Shown here piece by piece: positions 62,694-64,000 of a stretch of DNA of 64,000 bases (position 1 is the first letter of the stretch; every line of letters begins with the position of its first letter). Source of the DNA: Agarivorans sp050870875 (GTDB taxonomy: Bacteria > Pseudomonadota > Gammaproteobacteria > Enterobacterales > Celerinatantimonadaceae); the NCBI RefSeq assembly GCF_050870875.2, contig NZ_CP194041.2, forward strand, positions 2,666,001-2,730,000, given 5' to 3'. The notes beneath the pieces are model-generated. The model ran no database searches and had not been told where the DNA came from. It saw nothing but the letters and a program-made list of their open reading frames with translations. The position numbers and the translations under genes are program-made.

Positions 62694-64000
62694 CTAAATT
62701 TCAATCATTTTGGTTAATGATTCTAAAAAACCTATTTTCGAGTCTGATTTTTTAGGGATTTGTAAATCGGCGGCAACGTAGCACTGAGCAACAATATTTT
62801 CCGCATCTAAAGCTTTACACTGCTCCAAATAATGCTGTACTTCTTGTTCGCTTCCGCGCGCTTTATAGACTGAGATATATTGCGGAAGAAATGGATCACT
62901 AATTCCAATAATTTGTCGCCCTTTATTCAGAATTTCCTCCGCCTTGTCTAATTTTCCCTGTTGTCGATAGGCTTGAGCCGCCAAACTAAAGGTTTGAATT
63001 GAAGCGCTGTCCCAATTTTTAATGAGCGCTAAGTTCTGTAAAGCTTTCGATTGTTTATTTTGCCGCTCACGCACGCTATAAAATGCTAAACGAGTGTAGG
63101 CATCGTACTTGGTTACGCCTGTCGTCGCCTTTCTGGCCAACTTTTCAGCCGCCTTAATATCGCCGTATTCAAGAGCTCGAAACGCTTCAGAGGCCGCCCA
63201 ATAATTTTCGAATACTTGCTTCCCTTTACCTTTTCTTAAAGCAGCATCTAAGCTTTTAGTCGTAAGATTCTGCCGCCTTTCTTTACGATATTCGCGTTTC
63301 ACATATGCGGTAATATCTATCTTGCGTTCTGCAGGTGAATTATGTCGATCCGCAAATTTCTGCAACAAATTGGTTGCAGCTTCATTTGCCGCCATATATC
63401 CCACAGTCTCCCAATTTAAACCAGTTACATTCTTATTGGCTTTAGTCGCCATGGAAACAAACGACTTAAAATCTTTTTTCTTCTCTTCAAGCTGCGTTTT
63501 ATTAAATACTAAACTGCTCTCTAAACGTTCCATGGTGTCTTTATAAGCCCTTGGACTGTAGCCTGCTTTTACAAGTAAATCTATACCGAGTAAGTCGGCT
63601 TCATCTTCATCAGTACGACTCATCGAAGAGCTAATAACATCTCGACTCAAGCGGTTTATTGATACACCAATTCTATATGACTTCTCAACCATCTCTTGAG
63701 ATTCTCGAGAATTTCTAGCAACAATCTTGTAACCATTGGCTGTTTTACTTGAGTCCAAATCTTTGATAGTGGCGGCGGCCATCGCAACATTAGTGGCTTT
63801 GCTCACTAACGCACTTTGCTTCTCAAAGTACTCATTCGAATTCTGATGCTTTAGAAGAATATGCGAAAGCTCATGAGCAATAATAAAAGCCAACTCGTCT
63901 TCAGATTCAACATCCGCTAAAACCCCTTGAGTCACCACAATTGTATCTTGTGTCGCAAGGGCGCTGTAATTTCTATCAGCAGAAATAACGATATTCACTT
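62694..64000 (-). CDS. M48-family zinc metalloprotease with TPR tail (start outside window)
   Basis: Secreted-type zinc protease fragment of at least 434 residues, of the BepA/YfgC-like group that degrades or assembles outer-membrane proteins. The zinc-binding HELSH is in FIIAHELSHILLKH near visible residue 42, and the third zinc ligand Glu is in RTDEDEADLLGIDLLVKAGY (near 125). A helical TPR-type region fills the C-terminal half (TYRQQGKLDKAEEILNKG-like). The window ends inside the gene: the codon at 63998 (GTG) is unlikely to be the true start because the domain's first strands, the signal peptide and about 60 residues should precede it. Confidence 0.85.
   Translation of the reverse strand, partial: VNIVISADRNYSALATQDTIVVTQGVLADVESEDELAFIIAHELSHILLKHQNSNEYFEKQSALVSKATNVAMAAATIKDLDSSKTANGYKIVARNSRESQEMVEKSYRIGVSINRLSRDVISSSMSRTDEDEADLLGIDLLVKAGYSPRAYKDTMERLESSLVFNKTQLEEKKKDFKSFVSMATKANKNVTGLNWETVGYMAANEAATNLLQKFADRHNSPAERKIDITAYVKREYRKERRQNLTTKSLDAALRKGKGKQVFENYWAASEAFRALEYGDIKAAEKLARKATTGVTKYDAYTRLAFYSVRERQNKQSKALQNLALIKNWDSASIQTFSLAAQAYRQQGKLDKAEEILNKGRQIIGISDPFLPQYISVYKARGSEQEVQHYLEQCKALDAENIVAQCYVAADLQIPKKSDSKIGFLESLTKMIEI

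Overview
The window comes from a gammaproteobacterium, most likely a marine heterotroph of the Alteromonadales/Vibrionales type that fixes nitrogen. The evidence is a nif gene block in Klebsiella-like order with NifA/sigma-54 promoter motifs, ModE-type molybdate uptake, a DnaE2 polymerase, secreted GH3 glucosidases, a phytase, and a sedentary-type integron relic. Genus assignment (Agarivorans or Celerinatantimonas are possible) is a guess. No tRNA, rRNA or CRISPR array was seen. Both ends cut genes: dnaE2 on the left and an M48 protease on the right.

Layout. 1-13.9 kb: housekeeping and metabolic genes (dnaE2, a CDP-alcohol phosphatidyltransferase, a GntR/FCD regulator, a YghX-like hydrolase, mepA convergent with a phosphoesterase, a TauE exporter, a PheC-like protein next to a divergent DapB-like protein, a nucleotidyltransferase, rhlE). 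13.9-17.7 kb: a codB-pucR-codA operon whose deaminase carries the active-site change associated with 5-methylcytosine deaminases. 17.9-21.4 kb: modEABC on the minus strand, supplying molybdenum for nitrogenase. 22-36.3 kb: a chemoreceptor, two GH3 glycosidases around an AraC regulator, a solute-binding protein, a two-domain beta-propeller phytase, and a degenerate-GGDEF/AraC pair. 36.3-39.3 kb: an HlyD/ATPase/permease export operon.

40-49.2 kb is the accessory region. It holds a group II intron fragment, a REP-associated Y1 transposase (RAYT) with REP-like repeats and a 1-kb array of long repeats, then what reads as a decayed chromosomal integron. The integron parts are an internally deleted integron-integrase pseudogene (+ strand) and two AT-rich cassette genes reading away from it. 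Each cassette gene is abutted at its stop codon by a group II intron in the opposite orientation (one near full length, one a remnant), and one attC-like palindrome is split by the intron. An ISL3-family element with clear inverted repeats sits between integrase and cassettes. Both the intron reverse transcriptase and the ISL3 transposase carry a single in-frame TAA.

49.2-58.7 kb is the nif block on the minus strand: nifE-nifN-nifX-fdxB-rseC-like, then nifU-nifS-nifV-nifW-nifZ-nifM. Each sub-block is preceded by a GG-N10-GC promoter motif and a TGT-N10-ACA NifA site. These genes cover FeMo-cofactor scaffold (NifEN), precursor carrier (NifX), Fe-S supply (NifU/NifS), homocitrate (NifV) and nitrogenase maturation (NifW/Z/M). 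nifHDK, nifB and nifA are not in the window. 58.9-64 kb: a LysR regulator with repeated operator-like motifs, an EamA/RarD transporter, D-serine dehydratase, and the truncated M48/TPR protease.
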